Assembly: GCA_947846985.1 (NCBI GenBank)
Contig: CANTUZ010000002.1
Location: 158,159,389-158,223,388, forward strand
Reading direction: 5' to 3'
DNA: 64,000 bases
Origin: Fratercula arctica
Lineage: Eukaryota > Chordata > Aves > Charadriiformes > Alcidae
Part shown: positions 25,370-38,220 of the stretch, piece after piece
How positions within the stretch are numbered: position 1 is the stretch's first letter
Layout of the letters: every line of letters starts with the position of its first letter
The notes under the pieces: generated by a model
What the model saw: only the letters and a program-made list of their open reading frames with translations
Databases searched by the model: none
Told to the model about the DNA's origin: nothing
Position numbers and translations under genes: made by a program

Positions 25370-25818
25370 CCAGCCCCTCTGGACCGCTCCTCCCTCCTCA
25401 CCCCTCTCCCTGCTCCAGCGCGGGCCCTGCCCCGGGCTGCAGTCCTTCAGGGACAACCTGCTCCCGCCTGGGCTCTCCACGGCCGCAGCTCCTGCAGGAA
25501 AGATCCCCCCGCTGCGGCCTGGGGCCCTCCCCGGGCTGCAGGGGGGGTCTCTGCTCCAGCGGGGTCTCTCCAGGGCTGCAGGGGATCCCTGCTCCGGGCC
25601 TGCAGCACCTCCTGCCCTCCTCCTCCTCCGCCCTGGGGCTCCCTCTGCTGCTGCTCCCTCCTTGCCTTCCTCCTCCTCTGCCTGGGCCGCCTTCGGCCCT
25701 TTCGCAAACCTCTTTCCCCCCGGCGCCCCCAGCTTGGCTGAGGGGCTCAGCTGTGTCCTGCGCTGGGGCCCTTGGAGCCGGCTGGGACCGGCTGGGACCG
25801 GCTGTGTCCGGCACTTGG
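25370..25818 (-). mobile_element. GC-rich partial LTR, CpG-island-like
   Basis: About 450 bp of very GC- and CpG-rich sequence built from repeated 'ctgctcc', 'gggctgcag' and 'ctccagcg' blocks. These correspond to the body of the LTRs at 38135-40234 and 53876-54955, and the order of blocks is similar (25430-25450, 25530-25600). An 11-bp unit, 'ggctgggaccg', is repeated at 25779-25800. The terminal TG...CA ends and the 'accaaaacc' block are missing, so both ends are truncated and no target-site duplication can be scored. Minus orientation is inferred from the other copies. The 262-codon frame at 25149-25937 is a by-product of GC richness across a CR1 tail and this LTR; it has no domain and should not be called a gene. 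Confidence 0.7.
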
Positions 25819-28800
25819 AACAGGTTGAATATTGTTGCAGAGCTGAAAAACCATTGCTTCTTCTTATTCATGCAATAAGTATTTTGAAGACAGTGTTTGG
25901 GTTTGTTCCTGGTCTAAACTTTTATGACTGGGACTAGAGGTTCCTCTAACCTTCCCTGAGTTTCTTTAATTAAAAAGATAATGAGTAAGTGGGAAAATAG
26001 AGATCTGGAAGCACAGAAAACTCTTGAAAATGTTCCCACCCTCTGGATCACCAGAACTAGACATTTTGAAATACTGGAACAGTTTTAAATAAGTCATAGA
26101 GGTACTGAAAAAGGTACCAGCTCCTTCAGAGGGGAGTGGATCAATGCATTTCGAAAGTTTATACTTCTGGATCTTGTTCAATTGCATTTGTTTAAAATTT
26201 GATGGACTTTTCTAGACAGAAGACAGATTTGGCATCATATTGAGAATCTCATTGTCTATTTTGGTTTCAATCCTCTCTTAAGAAAGTCTGAGCAGTTATA
26301 ATAAAGATTAAAGGCTATATATACACACATATATACTTTTTTTTATTCATATTAAACTAGTTTACCCAGCTCCACACAAACTGTATGTACACTTTTGGTA
26401 GTGAATATTTTATCATATACTTTTCACCTCAGAAGGAAAGTTTGCTTAAAGTATAGAAAAACAGCTTCTACTGGAATTGTTTTTCTTGAAAATGAACTCG
26501 AGAGAGGCTACTTAGAAATCTCTATGGCTGGTTTGTATGTCAATGATTTTGGTGCAGAATTGGGAGCCACACTCCAATATAATTTACTCTCCACTGAGGC
26601 CGCTGGATTTACACTTAGTTGCTCTGGCAAAAGTAAGATCAGAATCTACATCCAAATTCTCTTCGCGATGAATATTTTAGCCTTTTCAAAGATGCTTTTG
26701 AAGTTACACTGTTGTGTCTATTCAGTAAATAAAAGAGAAATTCTTTATTCTGTGTTGTCATTCCTGTCTTTCACATAATAGTCATTTAAAAGAGAGAAAT
26801 GAGGACAAATAGCACCATCTTGCCAGGCTGCATTCCTGATATTTTCTTTTTTGGTTATACAATGGATTTTGTAGAGCAACATATTAATTCTGATGTAAAA
26901 AGAAGCAAAATTACTGAGTGATCTTTCTTGGTATTCAAACTTTTGAATGTTGTAACATTAACAAGATACATAAAAATCAGACAGTGATTTCTACAGAAGT
27001 TATCAATTTGAAAAGTAAATTGTTTCACACAGTGTACTAAGGTTCTAATTTTCAGTTTTATTTAAAACGTTCAAGTGAGAAAGTATGCAGTTTAATACAA
27101 AATGACTCTAATGTTTTATTTTCAGAGGATAATTTGTTTGCCAATTAGGCAGACGTAATCCTAAATAAATATAACCTCCTGCTCCCAATCATCTTGATAC
27201 ACCTAAGTGTCTTCCCAGTTATAGATAGTTATGCACGAGTAACAGCATGGGGACCCCAACATGATACTTTTTAATTAAAAGCCAACATTCCACACTCATT
27301 TGATAGTCAGTTTTTCTTTTGCTTTTTGCCTTTGCCAATGATTTCCTTGTTCAATCACCTAATCTTTGAAGTACCCAATTTCAAGTAGAGAGAGTAAAAT
27401 TTGCACCTTTTAGAGATAAAGTTAACACCAAAATCTCTATTCAAGCACTTGAGCAGACTTTTTTGGAAGCTGGGCTTCACAGTCACACCTAACACCCTCT
27501 CCTGAGAAGGTGTCCTTTTCCCTTAAATGCTAATACTTATTTCAGTCCTTAAATACTAAGTATCTGGGGAATGAATATGCAGACATGTGACTTCTACTTC
27601 ACCCCACAGTCACCACCAGCGGATCTCCCTTCTTTTTAAAATGAACCAAATGGACATTACTTTTAAAGGTTAATTTATCTCTTGTCTATAATGAGAAGTT
27701 ACTGACCAGAGCAAAGCAAGTGCATAGGCAGAAAGGAGAAGCAGTTTAGAGGATTTCAGAGCTTTTATTTGTCAAGTAACACAATAGCATGAGAATGCTT
27801 TGCATACTGATTCATCTCTTAAAGCAGATTGGCCAGAGGAAAATAATAGTATTGGTACATCAAAGAATAATTCTGTTCCCTAAGTGATGGTGATAGTTTG
27901 TAGCTGTTGGGACAACCCAAGTCTCTGATCCCTGAGTCCAAGTTCAGTTTCATTTTCTTTTATTATGTTAATACTTCAAACTAGATCATAATTTCTCAAA
28001 CTTATTTTTTTTTCTTTTCTTTTAAAAATTTCCAATTCAATAAAACACCTAACCACCTAAAACATATATTTGACTTATCAATTGTAGAACTAAAAAGCTG
28101 TTGAGCATTTTGAGCACTGTGTTCATTCACAAGGATGATACTCAAAACACTTTTTTAACCATCAAAAAAAGAAAAAGGCATCTGAGCTGCTACTCCTGAA
28201 TGTGTTTTTTTTCTTCCAATGCATACAAATATGTTCATATTTATATATGGACCACCCTCTGCTGTCAGTGCTCCATGAGTAACACAACGACAAAAATGGA
28301 GTAGACGATAACTCTTGAGACCTCCTCTTATAACTGTTGCTCTGAATTACTGCAATGAAATATGTTGCATGAAGATGCACATTTGTTTTCAAATGTCTGC
28401 TGTATTCTAAAGAACACTGAAACCGGTAAAAATAAACCAGGTTAAAGGTTTTGTTCAGATCCTTTGAATGTCTCAACTCGATAGATGTATCACAGCTTAT
28501 ACAAAGGCCTGGTCTGAATTCTATTTTTGTGTGTGCTGCCTTGTGTCGGTTGGATGGTATTACCTTAGACTTATTAGTCTTTTTTCCCCTGGGCTATTTC
28601 TGGGTCAGTCATGGGTCAAGGTTGGTTATTGTTCCAAGAATGAGCTGCAAATAAGCACAACTGGGAGAAATCATATTCATTCCTCCTAGTGAACTGTAGC
28701 TCAGGAATCCCAGGTGACAAGGTGCATAGAGGTATAATAAAAAATTCAGAGCTCCCTGTTTGGGATAGCACTCTTTGGATTGATTTATATATTCAAAATC

Positions 28801-31539
28801 CTCTTTGGAGCTGGATGAAGGGTGGCATATGTCTAGTAGAGGAAGATAGAATGTGAAAGCTTTTTAAAGGGATTAAAATGATACACTAAAATGCTAGGAA
28901 TTGCCACAAGCCTGACTCTTATTTGCAAGCATTATAATTTCATACACAAGTTCATACTTTCATGCAAGTGAAGGGAGTCAGCCCTGATCCTGCTTAGGAA
29001 GCTCTGATACGTGTTTAGGACATCATTCTTCTGAGTCATGCCAGGCCAGAAATGGGTCATAAGCAATGTTACATGAAGCAATTGGAAAGTTCGTATTTTC
29101 AAAAACAGGGAGCCACTGTATGAACGTTCTAGGCCAAGAAAAAGAAGCCCTTTGAGTGCTTCTGCTTCATCACTTTTAATGTGTGTTCTCTCAAAGTTGT
29201 ATTAATGTTTGAATCGTTTGACCCTGGCAAGATGTACATCAAGATGAGAGCTAAATATGGAAAGGATACTTCATTTTCTTTTGAAAACATGCTGCTTAGA
29301 TCTTTCTTCCTGGGCAGCTTTAAATGTTTCAGTAATGATGTTTACATAATTTTCTTTGGAAAATGAACAAATGAACAGAACAGATGTGTTGTTTTGTTTT
29401 TTTTTTTTTAATCTTTTTCTTCCCCCTGCTCTTCATCCTGAATTAAATAATTCTGCTTTGTCATTAGTAAGATGATACTTTTAGGCTATCCTCTTACCAA
29501 TGCTTCTTAGTCTTCATTTATCCTCTTTCTGAACATTTAATCCCACATTAAAAAAACAAACAAAAAAAAACAAACAAACAAAAAAAACCACAAAAAACAC
29601 TCCTGAAATTAATGGACAACATGGGGGAACTGTGCTTTTTAAAAATCCATCTCTCTCACATGATAGTCTGTCATAGGTCCTCTGATTTTAAGCAGGCAGA
29701 TTCAAATTATTACGGTCTTGGCTTCAGTTTCATTTTTCTTTTTAGTTCCATTCCACAAATCTCCATTATAGAACTGACTTAATTGCTTCTTTTCTTCCTA
29801 AACTCCTTGTAGTTTGTTCATTATCTTTTTTTTTTTTTTTTTTTCCCCCTCTCAGAAGGGAAAAGCTCACATCTAGAGGCAAGAGGGTGCACGAACCACT
29901 GCTAAGGTTCCCCTTCATAGATCATTAGATAGCTCATAATTGCCTGCAAAAGGCTACAGCAAAATGTTTTAGTGAGCATTCTGTGTGTAGACTGAGAAGT
30001 TTAAACAGATGAAAAAAAATACCTAAAAGAGCCTAGACCAAAACAGCAAGTTTGGATTTGATCCATTGCAATGGGCAGGAGGGGTTCCTTATCACCAACA
30101 GCAGAATTGAGCAGGTTGTCTTGTGGGCAATTTCTCTATGGAAGGTCTGTATCTTCTGTTGCCTGCCTTTCTCACCAAGGAGGAACAACTTGTATTCTGT
30201 CTGGTCTGTGCTAATCTAATCTCACCACTCACCTAAAATCAATGGTGGAGTTTCAAGTCCATCCGGTTCCTGATGATTAACTGCAAAAAGGAACAATATC
30301 AGCCTTGAGATTTGAGGGTCTGTCTGTGTCTTCAAATTAAGACACTGACAAGCTGTGACTTAAAAAATTAGCTGTATAATATCAGTCTGTGAGCTGTTTT
30401 TAGTCCGTTTTATTAATTCCACTATGTGTTCAGTGATGCAAGGAGAAGACCAGGCTTTCGTTGAAGACCAGGATTGCAAAGAAACATAGTTGCCTAAAGG
30501 AGGAGTGAGAAATCCAGGTGAAATTCCCATTTTAAGAATCCTAGAGCATCTTTTTTGGCCTTCAGCTGTGACACCAGAAGGGTATGGTCTTCCATGAGCC
30601 TTTGCCAAAATCCTGCACAAAGCTTACATACCACAGCTGTCTTATAAAGGCACTAGTTTTAGCCTAATGGATTGATTTTAAGAATGGGCACAGTTCACTT
30701 TTAAACTGTAGCTTAAGATGGAAGTCAAATCAATAAATTCCATCCTGAGTTCTCTATCACATTCATATTTAGCTATATTGCTGAACTAAAATCATAACAT
30801 GGCCAGTACAGCCTTATTCCTTCTACTTTAGAGGGCCACATTGAACTGTGTATTTTTATAAGAGCTTTTACAATGTGCACAACACACCAGAATGTTTGAA
30901 TGTCCTTCATATGGGAATAGTAACTATTAGAGCTGGGCAATACTTTCATGAGGAAATGTATCTTAGATAAAACTTTTTGGGAAAAGTTTTCAGGATCTTC
31001 TTTTATATTTTTTTCAATTTCTCAACAAAAATATACAGACACAAAAAACCCAAAATTAACCAAGCTATAATAAATACCCACATGTTGCTTAAGGGCAATA
31101 GATTATGGGAAAAAGGATTAAGGGGAAGGGAGAATTGTTGTGTTTGGTTTTTTTTTCCCACAAACAAACAAAGAATAAATAATAAGCTTTAAATAACATT
31201 TCTATTGGTGTTTGTTCTTGAAAACCAAAACATTTGGATTTGCAGATAACATACTTATTTGTAACAGGAAATTCACAGCAAGCAAACAACCTTTTCTTAC
31301 CTACTGGGTTTGATGTTTTTATCATCTTTAAACATAGTCTATAAGAGCAACATAACTTAAAATTTCTATGAAAACTCTGAAATGTTTTATCAACGAACTT
31401 AAATAATAACCATGATGATTTTAATTTTAGCTTATGAAATTTAAATGCAAAATCTCTTATTCTAAGAAGTATTTTGTTTGCCTAGTTTAGTCATAAAAAT
31501 AAGACTAGGAAAGGAACTCCATAGTTTGCCAAGTTCCTC
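25819..31539. other. Unique sequence, no supported gene
   Basis: No gene or recognised repeat family. The 127-codon frame at 26395-26778 has no known domain and no clear splice context. Simple sequence includes TATA/CACA at 26318-26335, an A/C-rich stretch at about 29550-29600 and a run of about 19 T at 29826-29844. Confidence 0.55.
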
Positions 31540-32080
31540 CTTGTTCCCTGGGGCAGGATGAACTGTGCAAGTGCTGTTCCTGACAGATGTTGTCTAACTT
31601 GTTCCTCAAGATGTCTAAGGAGACCTCCACAACATCCCCAGGGAATTTGTTTCAGCATTTTACTCTTCCTCTTAAAAGCTTTCCTGATGCCTGTTCCTGA
31701 ATTGTTCCTTCTTCAATTTAACCTCACTGCTTCCTTTTTTATTCACCATAGGTGCAGAAATCAGGATTTTTCTTCCTATTGTAGCAACCTTTTTTAGCAA
31801 CAGACATTTCGAGCCCACTTAGATAATCTTCATCCAGTCTTCTCTCCCTTAAGTTGAGCAGCTCCAGTCATTTCAGTCTTTTCTGGTTGGGAGTAATTAA
31901 TGGTTCCCTGAAAACTCCCATCCTCTCCCAAACTGATTCACACCTAACTTGAAGAGTGAGGCCCAAAATGGAAAAACCTACTTCAGCTGAGAGCTAAGAA
32001 TGTACCAGTAGTGGGAGATGTTACTGTCTTGCAGGCAATGTTCTCATTTGTGTCATCTAGTATTCGCTTCATAGACTGTT
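31540..32080 (-). mobile_element. Ancient CR1 LINE 3' region, antisense
   Basis: Read on the minus strand this follows an old CR1 3' region in order. The C-terminal ORF2 part is recognised by complements of 'ttcagtcttttctggttggg' (about 31875) and 'cttgaagagtgaggcccaaa' (about 31950). The 3' UTR-proximal block is recognised around 'ctcaagatgtctaaggagac' (about 31605) and 'cagcattttactcttcctct'. The match is collinear over about 540 bp but heavily substituted, with no open frame. The terminal 8-bp repeats are not visible near 31540. Divergence is clearly higher than in the copies at 38.2 and 43.3 kb, so this is an old amniote-age insertion. No function is expected. Confidence 0.75.
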
Positions 32081-35000
32081 CATAGGTTGGAATCAGAGTT
32101 TTGGGTATTTACCATGTTGTAAAATCATTTATCTGTGTTTTATTTTTTATTTAAATCATGCTTATGAGGAATTCAAGGAAAGAGAACTGTTTTTATTGGA
32201 ACCAAAGAGAGTTTTGTGACTAACTTAATTAATATCCAAGTTTTTAAGAGATCTTGTATTTCAGAGATTCTGAATACAGAGATCTGAAATATAAGAGAAT
32301 ATAACACTTCTGAAGATCAGTCTCCACCTTTTGCAAGGTTACATTTTTTCATTCATTATGTCAAGGTGACCCTGATGAAATGTTTAGCTTGCTGTAGTTT
32401 TGCATTCACTCTGTGGAGCTATGTGCCTAGGAACCTTGCCTTGCCTTGCAATAATCAGTAGCAAAGACTAAGGAGTTACATACATTTTATCTTTACATTG
32501 TTATTATTTGGATCATGCGTACTCACCTCACATAGTTCTGGGGAAATCATTGCAATTTTATAATACTAGCTCCCCATTTGTATTGTTGGTGAAACAGAGC
32601 TCCAAATATAATCCTTTTATATTCATAACTGTGGAAAAGTTTCCATTCTTCTTTTGCTGTCCTACATGTGCTGAAAAAGTTGTACAGCATCCATCTTATC
32701 TTTTTTAATAATTGTATTTTAAATTATGGTTATTTGTCAAATACTCTTAAACCTCTAGCTGCAGATCTATAAGTACCATGACCTGTCTCCACTGGAAAGG
32801 GCTGATATAATTAGAAAAAGGCCTATATCAATCACTGAGGAAATGGATGTTCTCTCTCTCTCTCTCCCTCTCTCTCTCATCATCAATTACCCTGACTATT
32901 TTAGACAAAGTATCAGACAAACCTACCTTCTTTTAGCTACAGGGCTTCCATTGCTATTAATGGAAATTTAAATCTGTTAGATGAAAGGTTCCTAGGGAGA
33001 CTATTTTGCAACTCCCAATTAAGGAAAGTCTAATCTATGTAATCTCATAGAATTAGCAATGGTTTTAATAAATGTGGTAAAAGTTGACGTGCTTGGTACA
33101 GAGTGATTCTTCTGGAATTAGCTATGTGAATTAGGAGTGTTTCCCTTTCAGTCTCACTGTGACTTGTGTTAAACACCATGCATCAAATGCAAATGTAAGG
33201 TTAAAATAGCCACTACTATTACTGTTACTATTTCTGTTACTATTTATAAAAACGCTTCTAAAGATGTTGAAAATACCAGGCCTAGAAAGGTATTGAATAT
33301 CTCCTACTATCAGCGGGAGATATCCTACTATCAGTAGTTACCAGAAATGACTCTTCAACGAACATCCCTCATAAATTGCTCCTTAGAAGGTGATTCAAAA
33401 AAACACAACAGTGTAATAAAAACACCTGCTAGAACTTAATGTTTTGCAGAATAGTAACAAATTTAAGTATAAATTTAAGCATGTTCTGCAGCATGCTTAA
33501 ATTTAAGCATGTTTGTCCACACTTTTGGACAAACTGGTCTGACTTTTGAAATTGAAGCTGGTGTAGACCTGCTAGAATTAGTGAGAAAAAACAGGACTAT
33601 GCTGAGCAGTTTGATGATGCATGTCTTTGAGTTCTTTGAGAACTGGGCCTTGCTGCCAGACAAAAAGGGAAAACCTATTGCAGGAAATTATCAACTCTCC
33701 TGAGTATCAAAAGCCAAAGAATTACACTCTGGCTTTCCGACATCAAGCCTAATCACTTACAGATAGATGTCTTTCAATTTTTAAAGGAACATAAAAGAAA
33801 TGCCACACAATTTCTGGAACGGTTTTAGCAGAGAGCAATAATGCTTTGCCCCAAAGTTAACACAACTACAGCCTGGTGAAATAAAAATCCCCGTCAGATC
33901 TTGCTTTAAAATGAGAGCAGATTTAAATATAACAGTACCAGAGATCTCACCAGAGTAGGTTTAAGCTCTAATATATTAAATGTGGGGCAAGCCTGTGTAG
34001 ACTAGCCATAACAGGAGAGGTATCTTACCTGGAGGTAGCCCAGAAAATGAAGAAAGAATTGCCCCCACTGCTTCTTCGGACAGAAATGGTGTCTCCTAGA
34101 TGGATGAGGAGGAGAAGCTGAAATTTGTCCATTTCTCTCTGCATTCTGAACATTGACGGTGGTTAGGCATTTGTAGGCCAAGAAAACAAAATGGTTGATG
34201 GTTTCTCAGTTTCCTCACCCATACTTATTTATTTCAGAGGAATCTCCTTATTATTTGTGTTGATTCTTGGAAGATTTTCATACAATGACATTAATATATC
34301 AACAAAGTCACAAGGAAACACTTTTGTCACATAAATTTTCTTCTTGCAGAGGCCAGGCAAATAAATAAAAGTTTCCCTACATTTCTCTGGCTTGAATCGT
34401 CAGCTCTTCAACAACAGTCAGATGATACCTTTGTCCTGTTGGCCTATGTCAACTGCAATGGTGAGCCAAAACGATCCTTTGACAATGTTATAGGTTGATT
34501 ATTCACACTCTAAGGATTACAAGTGTCCTACAGCTACATCGTTTTTCAAGAGTGATTTACTTATTGGTGAAGCAGTGCTTGACTTTGCTATTGTTCTTAT
34601 CTTTCGAAAATGTTATGCATTGGTATAAGTCTTTCCAGGTATGCAGAGAAATGCAAAAGATAAAAAAAATACTTGTAACATAAGACTTCTGAAACTCAAC
34701 ATTTCAACCTTTACAAAGCAAATGTTGCTTATCTCTTCCTGATAATGAGCACATTTATTATCAAACTGCACAAAGGACAAATTATAAAACGTATTGAAGA
34801 TGTGTAAGAAATTTGCAATTTGTGGCTTGGCCTATTGACCTTATCCACTTTGATGCTTAAAAAAGTTTCTCCAAGTTTAGTGCTACTGCTGGTGAATGGA
34901 TTAATACAACACTATTTCTTATTTTGTTACTGCTAAATGTTAACTTTATTCATATGGCATATAATTACCTTCAAACATAATTCAAAGCTGATAAAGAATT

Positions 35001-35564
35001 GAAACTCTCCTTTTGTCTCTCTCTTTTAAAATCTCTATATGTGTGTGTCTGCATATGCCTGCATATGTCTGCATGTGTTTCTACAGTGTCTGCTGCCATT
35101 TAATAGGTTATAAAAACTCCAGCTTGTTGTAATGAACATAAATAAGCCAAGGGGAAGCGTTTGGTGATCTCAATCTAGTTCATACTGATATTTTTCATTG
35201 AAAAAGATATTAATGGCAGCTTCTCAGAATCACAGTACATCTGGGGGTTGGATTCATTTAGCAATGAATCTGAATTTCCTAACTAACTAGTCTTCATCTT
35301 ACAAACACGGGCAGTGGAAAACTTGATTTGAACATCCGCTGGCAGAATTCATTGGTTTTGAGTCTGTTGAGAACATAGTTGGCTGTAACCTTAAGTCTTG
35401 AAGGTAGAAGACATCTGCCTGGTGAAATCAATCACTGCTTACTGGAAAAGGGCATTTCCATAAATTCTAGCTTGGTTTTTTGTTCACTCTCGGCACAGAA
35501 AGTGTTCTTACTTACATTATTGTAATGGTTTATTAATGCACTCTGACTATGCATGTTGGCGTGT
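32081..35564. other. Unique sequence with CT microsatellite and a palindrome cluster
   Basis: No supported gene. A short (CT)n stretch lies at 32850-32878. A cluster of AAATTTAAGCATG direct and inverted copies lies at 33459-33511. A 15-bp imperfect duplication ('cctactatcag') lies near 33302-33335. The rest is AT-rich and of ordinary complexity. Confidence 0.5.
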
Positions 35565-35710
35565 TTTAATGTTGCTTGATCTGAGTGCTGCTTTTGACAA
35601 TTTTGATTATAATAGCATCCCACTTGATCATGTCTAATGTTCTCTGGGCTTAGCTGGCTCTATATTTTGAGTTCCTTTCAATCTTATTTGTCCAACACAT
35701 CAGGGGTATT
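35565..35710 (+). mobile_element. Ancient non-LTR retrotransposon RT fragment, probably not CR1
   Basis: The plus strand from 35572 reads LLDLSAAFDN, a typical motif A of non-LTR reverse transcriptases (D...AAFD). A little downstream, 'tcaatcttatttgtccaaca' (about 35677-35696) corresponds to the QSYLSNR-like segment that follows in L2/Rex-type elements. The spacing fits after small indels. CR1 copies in this window use LDFSKAFDTV instead, so a different clade, such as L2, is more likely. The piece is about 145 bp, frameshifted, and both flanks lack similarity. The family assignment is by motif only. Confidence 0.5.
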
Positions 35711-37892
35711 TTTTTTTTTTTTTCCATTAGGAGAGTTCCCTTGGTTCCTTGGTTTCCTTTGCTCAGAAGTTATTCATGGAAAGGTTCTTTCACCAATTCA
35801 CTTCTGAACACTTTGCTTCTGCACAAGAGCTGCCACCGAAAGCAAAGTTGAAGGGGAAGGCTGCTAGACATTTCCAAAGGACCAAGAGGAATGTATGTGG
35901 GTTTTTTGTTTTTTTTTTTTTTTTTCAGAATTCCATCTTGAAATCTCACTTTGAGTACACTGACTTTGACAATGACATGACTTTATATAGTAATATGATG
36001 TATTAGCATAATTAATATTCTCCTTTCTGTGTCATGACTACTTGACTATAGTTTTGTGAAATGCAGTAAAGAACCACAACACATTAAGGGTATAAAAAAA
36101 ATCTCAGTCATTTCTAAAGGAAAAGTCTGTACTCTCAAAAACTCCTAACTCCCAGGAAAGAAAAGAGAACTGAAAAAAAAAGAAGGGGAGTATATTACAC
36201 CAGATACACAGGTGACAAGAACATAGAGACAGAGGTTTACCTAACAGGTAGATCACAGCTATGTCTTCCAGTCAGGAGTAAGAGACAGCGCTTATGCTTG
36301 GACTTAGGCCCAGAAGACTAAGGGAAAAAAAAGTACCAGGCAAACATGTTGCTTACTGCAGTCCAGAAGCCTCTAGGATGCATTACAGACCTCTACCCCA
36401 CCATCTATGATATGATTTTCTCCTAAAGAGATAGGGGGAAGGCAAGGAGAAAGAAATTAATGGTTTCTAAAGGGGCAGCAGAGAAGGGTATACCTTGTTT
36501 TGGGTAAAAACAAGACAGAAAAAAAGGATTTTATTAGAAGGACTATGAAATTAAGCAAATTCCATATAGCAGAAAACTAAACTTGTGACCTTTAAACATG
36601 TGAAAATAATCTAAAAGTGTCACATCGCATTAAAAGCTATCCCATGAAACAACTTTGAGTTCAGAGAAATGGATCAAAAGATGGAAAGAAGGCAAGAAAA
36701 TTCAAAGCCAAGCTGTGAGACAGCCAGAGTGAACCTTGCTTTGTGAACTGTACCACATCAGTAAGACAGGATCAGATGCTGGCAAGTTGCGCTTCCAAAA
36801 GATATTAAATCAATGTGATTTGATCAGTCCTTTGAACTTTTTGAGGTCCTCCTGCCTTCTCTTAAAACATTGTCTGGATCACAGGAATGATGGATTCATT
36901 TGTTCTGATGGATTTGACATTGCTGTGCTCTGGCTTTAATCCTCCTTACCATGCTAAAGAACAGGCTGGGGCAAACCTTTTGTTCCCTTGAATAGAAAAG
37001 GGAAGGACCACACTGCAGCTCCAAGCAAGTCCATGTAAAGTTATGAGGAGACGTGACAGTGGAAAGCAGGAGGAGATAAAAACTAGTCACAAAATACGAC
37101 AGACAGTTAGTTGATTGCACTTGGCAGCCCATATGGGTTCATACACAAGCAGTGTACAGTAGTATTGTGGAGCTAAGGATCTGAGTGGCTTTGATGCATC
37201 TCTATGCGTTCTTCCCCCAGGCAAGTGAGTGCAGAGAGGTGAAAGAGTGTTTCTAAGGGCCTCCAGTTTCTTTGGAAACTAATCTGTCTTTGTTTCCTCA
37301 GGCTGCCTAGTGAAACCTGCTTCATCAGAGAAGTCACGCATGTGGCTTTCCACAGATTACTCTTGTGACTGCTTCTCACTTCAGGTTTTCCAGTTCAAAG
37401 ATGAACTGAAGTTATGAGATCAACATATAGTAAATTTTCCTTTTGATTTGAAGACAGGATTTGTAGTCTACAAAAGAATTAGACTTGTCCTTAAACACCT
37501 CTGATCTCCATTGTCCCCCTCTTCAGTTTTCAGGTGGCCCAGAAAGCAACGTTCATGGCTTAAACTGCCTCTTGCTAAGTGAGAAAGGCTTTAGGTACCA
37601 AACCAGCAAGATTAAATTGACATAATATTTTCAGAAACACAATGCAAAGACATGCAAGATAGATGTCTACTTACAGGGTTCAAGTTTTGACCAAATAAGT
37701 AAACCTGTTAGAAACAGCAGTTTCATTGAGGTCTTTTCTTGGAAACAAATTGACTTTTGACAAATAAAACCAACTTGTAGTGGCTTTCGTAATCTGGACT
37801 GGACATTTGTTAAGTAGAATTCCTAATGTCTTTTATGTCAGGTGAAATAGTCGAGTACCTGAATTACTACTGGTCTATAGGGATATAGTCCT
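35711..37892. other. Unique sequence, no gene seen
   Basis: Two T runs (about 35708-35723 and 35909-35925) flank a region whose 85-codon frame (35749-36006) has no recognisable domain. The remaining sequence is moderately A-rich, with no repeat family or gene that I can support. Confidence 0.55.
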
Positions 37893-38093
37893 CCCCCTTC
37901 CCTTCCCTTCCCTTCCCTTCCCTTCCCTTCCCTTCCCTTCCCTTCCCTTCCCTTCCCTTCCCTTCCCTTCCCTTCCCTTCCCTTCCCTTCCCTTCCCTTC
38001 CCTTCCCTTCCCTTCCCTTCCCTTCCCTTCCCTTCCCTTCCCTTCCCTTCCCTTCCCTTCCCTCCCCTCCCTTTCCCTTCCCTCCCCTTCCCT
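37893..38093 (+). repeat. Long (TTCCC)n pentanucleotide array
   Basis: A 200-bp tract of CCCTT/TTCCC units. About 34 copies are perfect up to 38063; the last 30 bp are interrupted by CCTCCCC variants. One strand is all pyrimidine and the other all GGGAA. The array ends 41 bp before the outer edge of the chimeric LTR at 38135. Assembly length is likely unreliable. Interrupted units at only one end suggest that expansion happened in the perfect part. Confidence 0.97.
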
Positions 38094-38220
38094 AAAAATA
38101 AGAATAGCTTGGCAGAATTTTTAAAATATCTTGCTGTGGTTGGTGGACCCTGGCTGGTTGCCAGGTAGCCACCAAATCAACTCTATCACTCTGCCTCTTA
38201 AGCTGGACAGGGAGAGAAAA

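Noticed and set aside
25149..25937. 262-codon open frame, one of the longest in the window
   Set aside because: It spans a CR1 tail, unassigned sequence and a GC-rich LTR fragment. The composition is Pro/Ser/Leu-rich and low in complexity, and open frames occur on both strands of the same interval.
35227..35290. Possible CR1 tail ('cagaatcacagtacatctgg')
   Set aside because: Only the first bases resemble the terminal CR1 units; the following sequence does not continue into the CR1 3' region.
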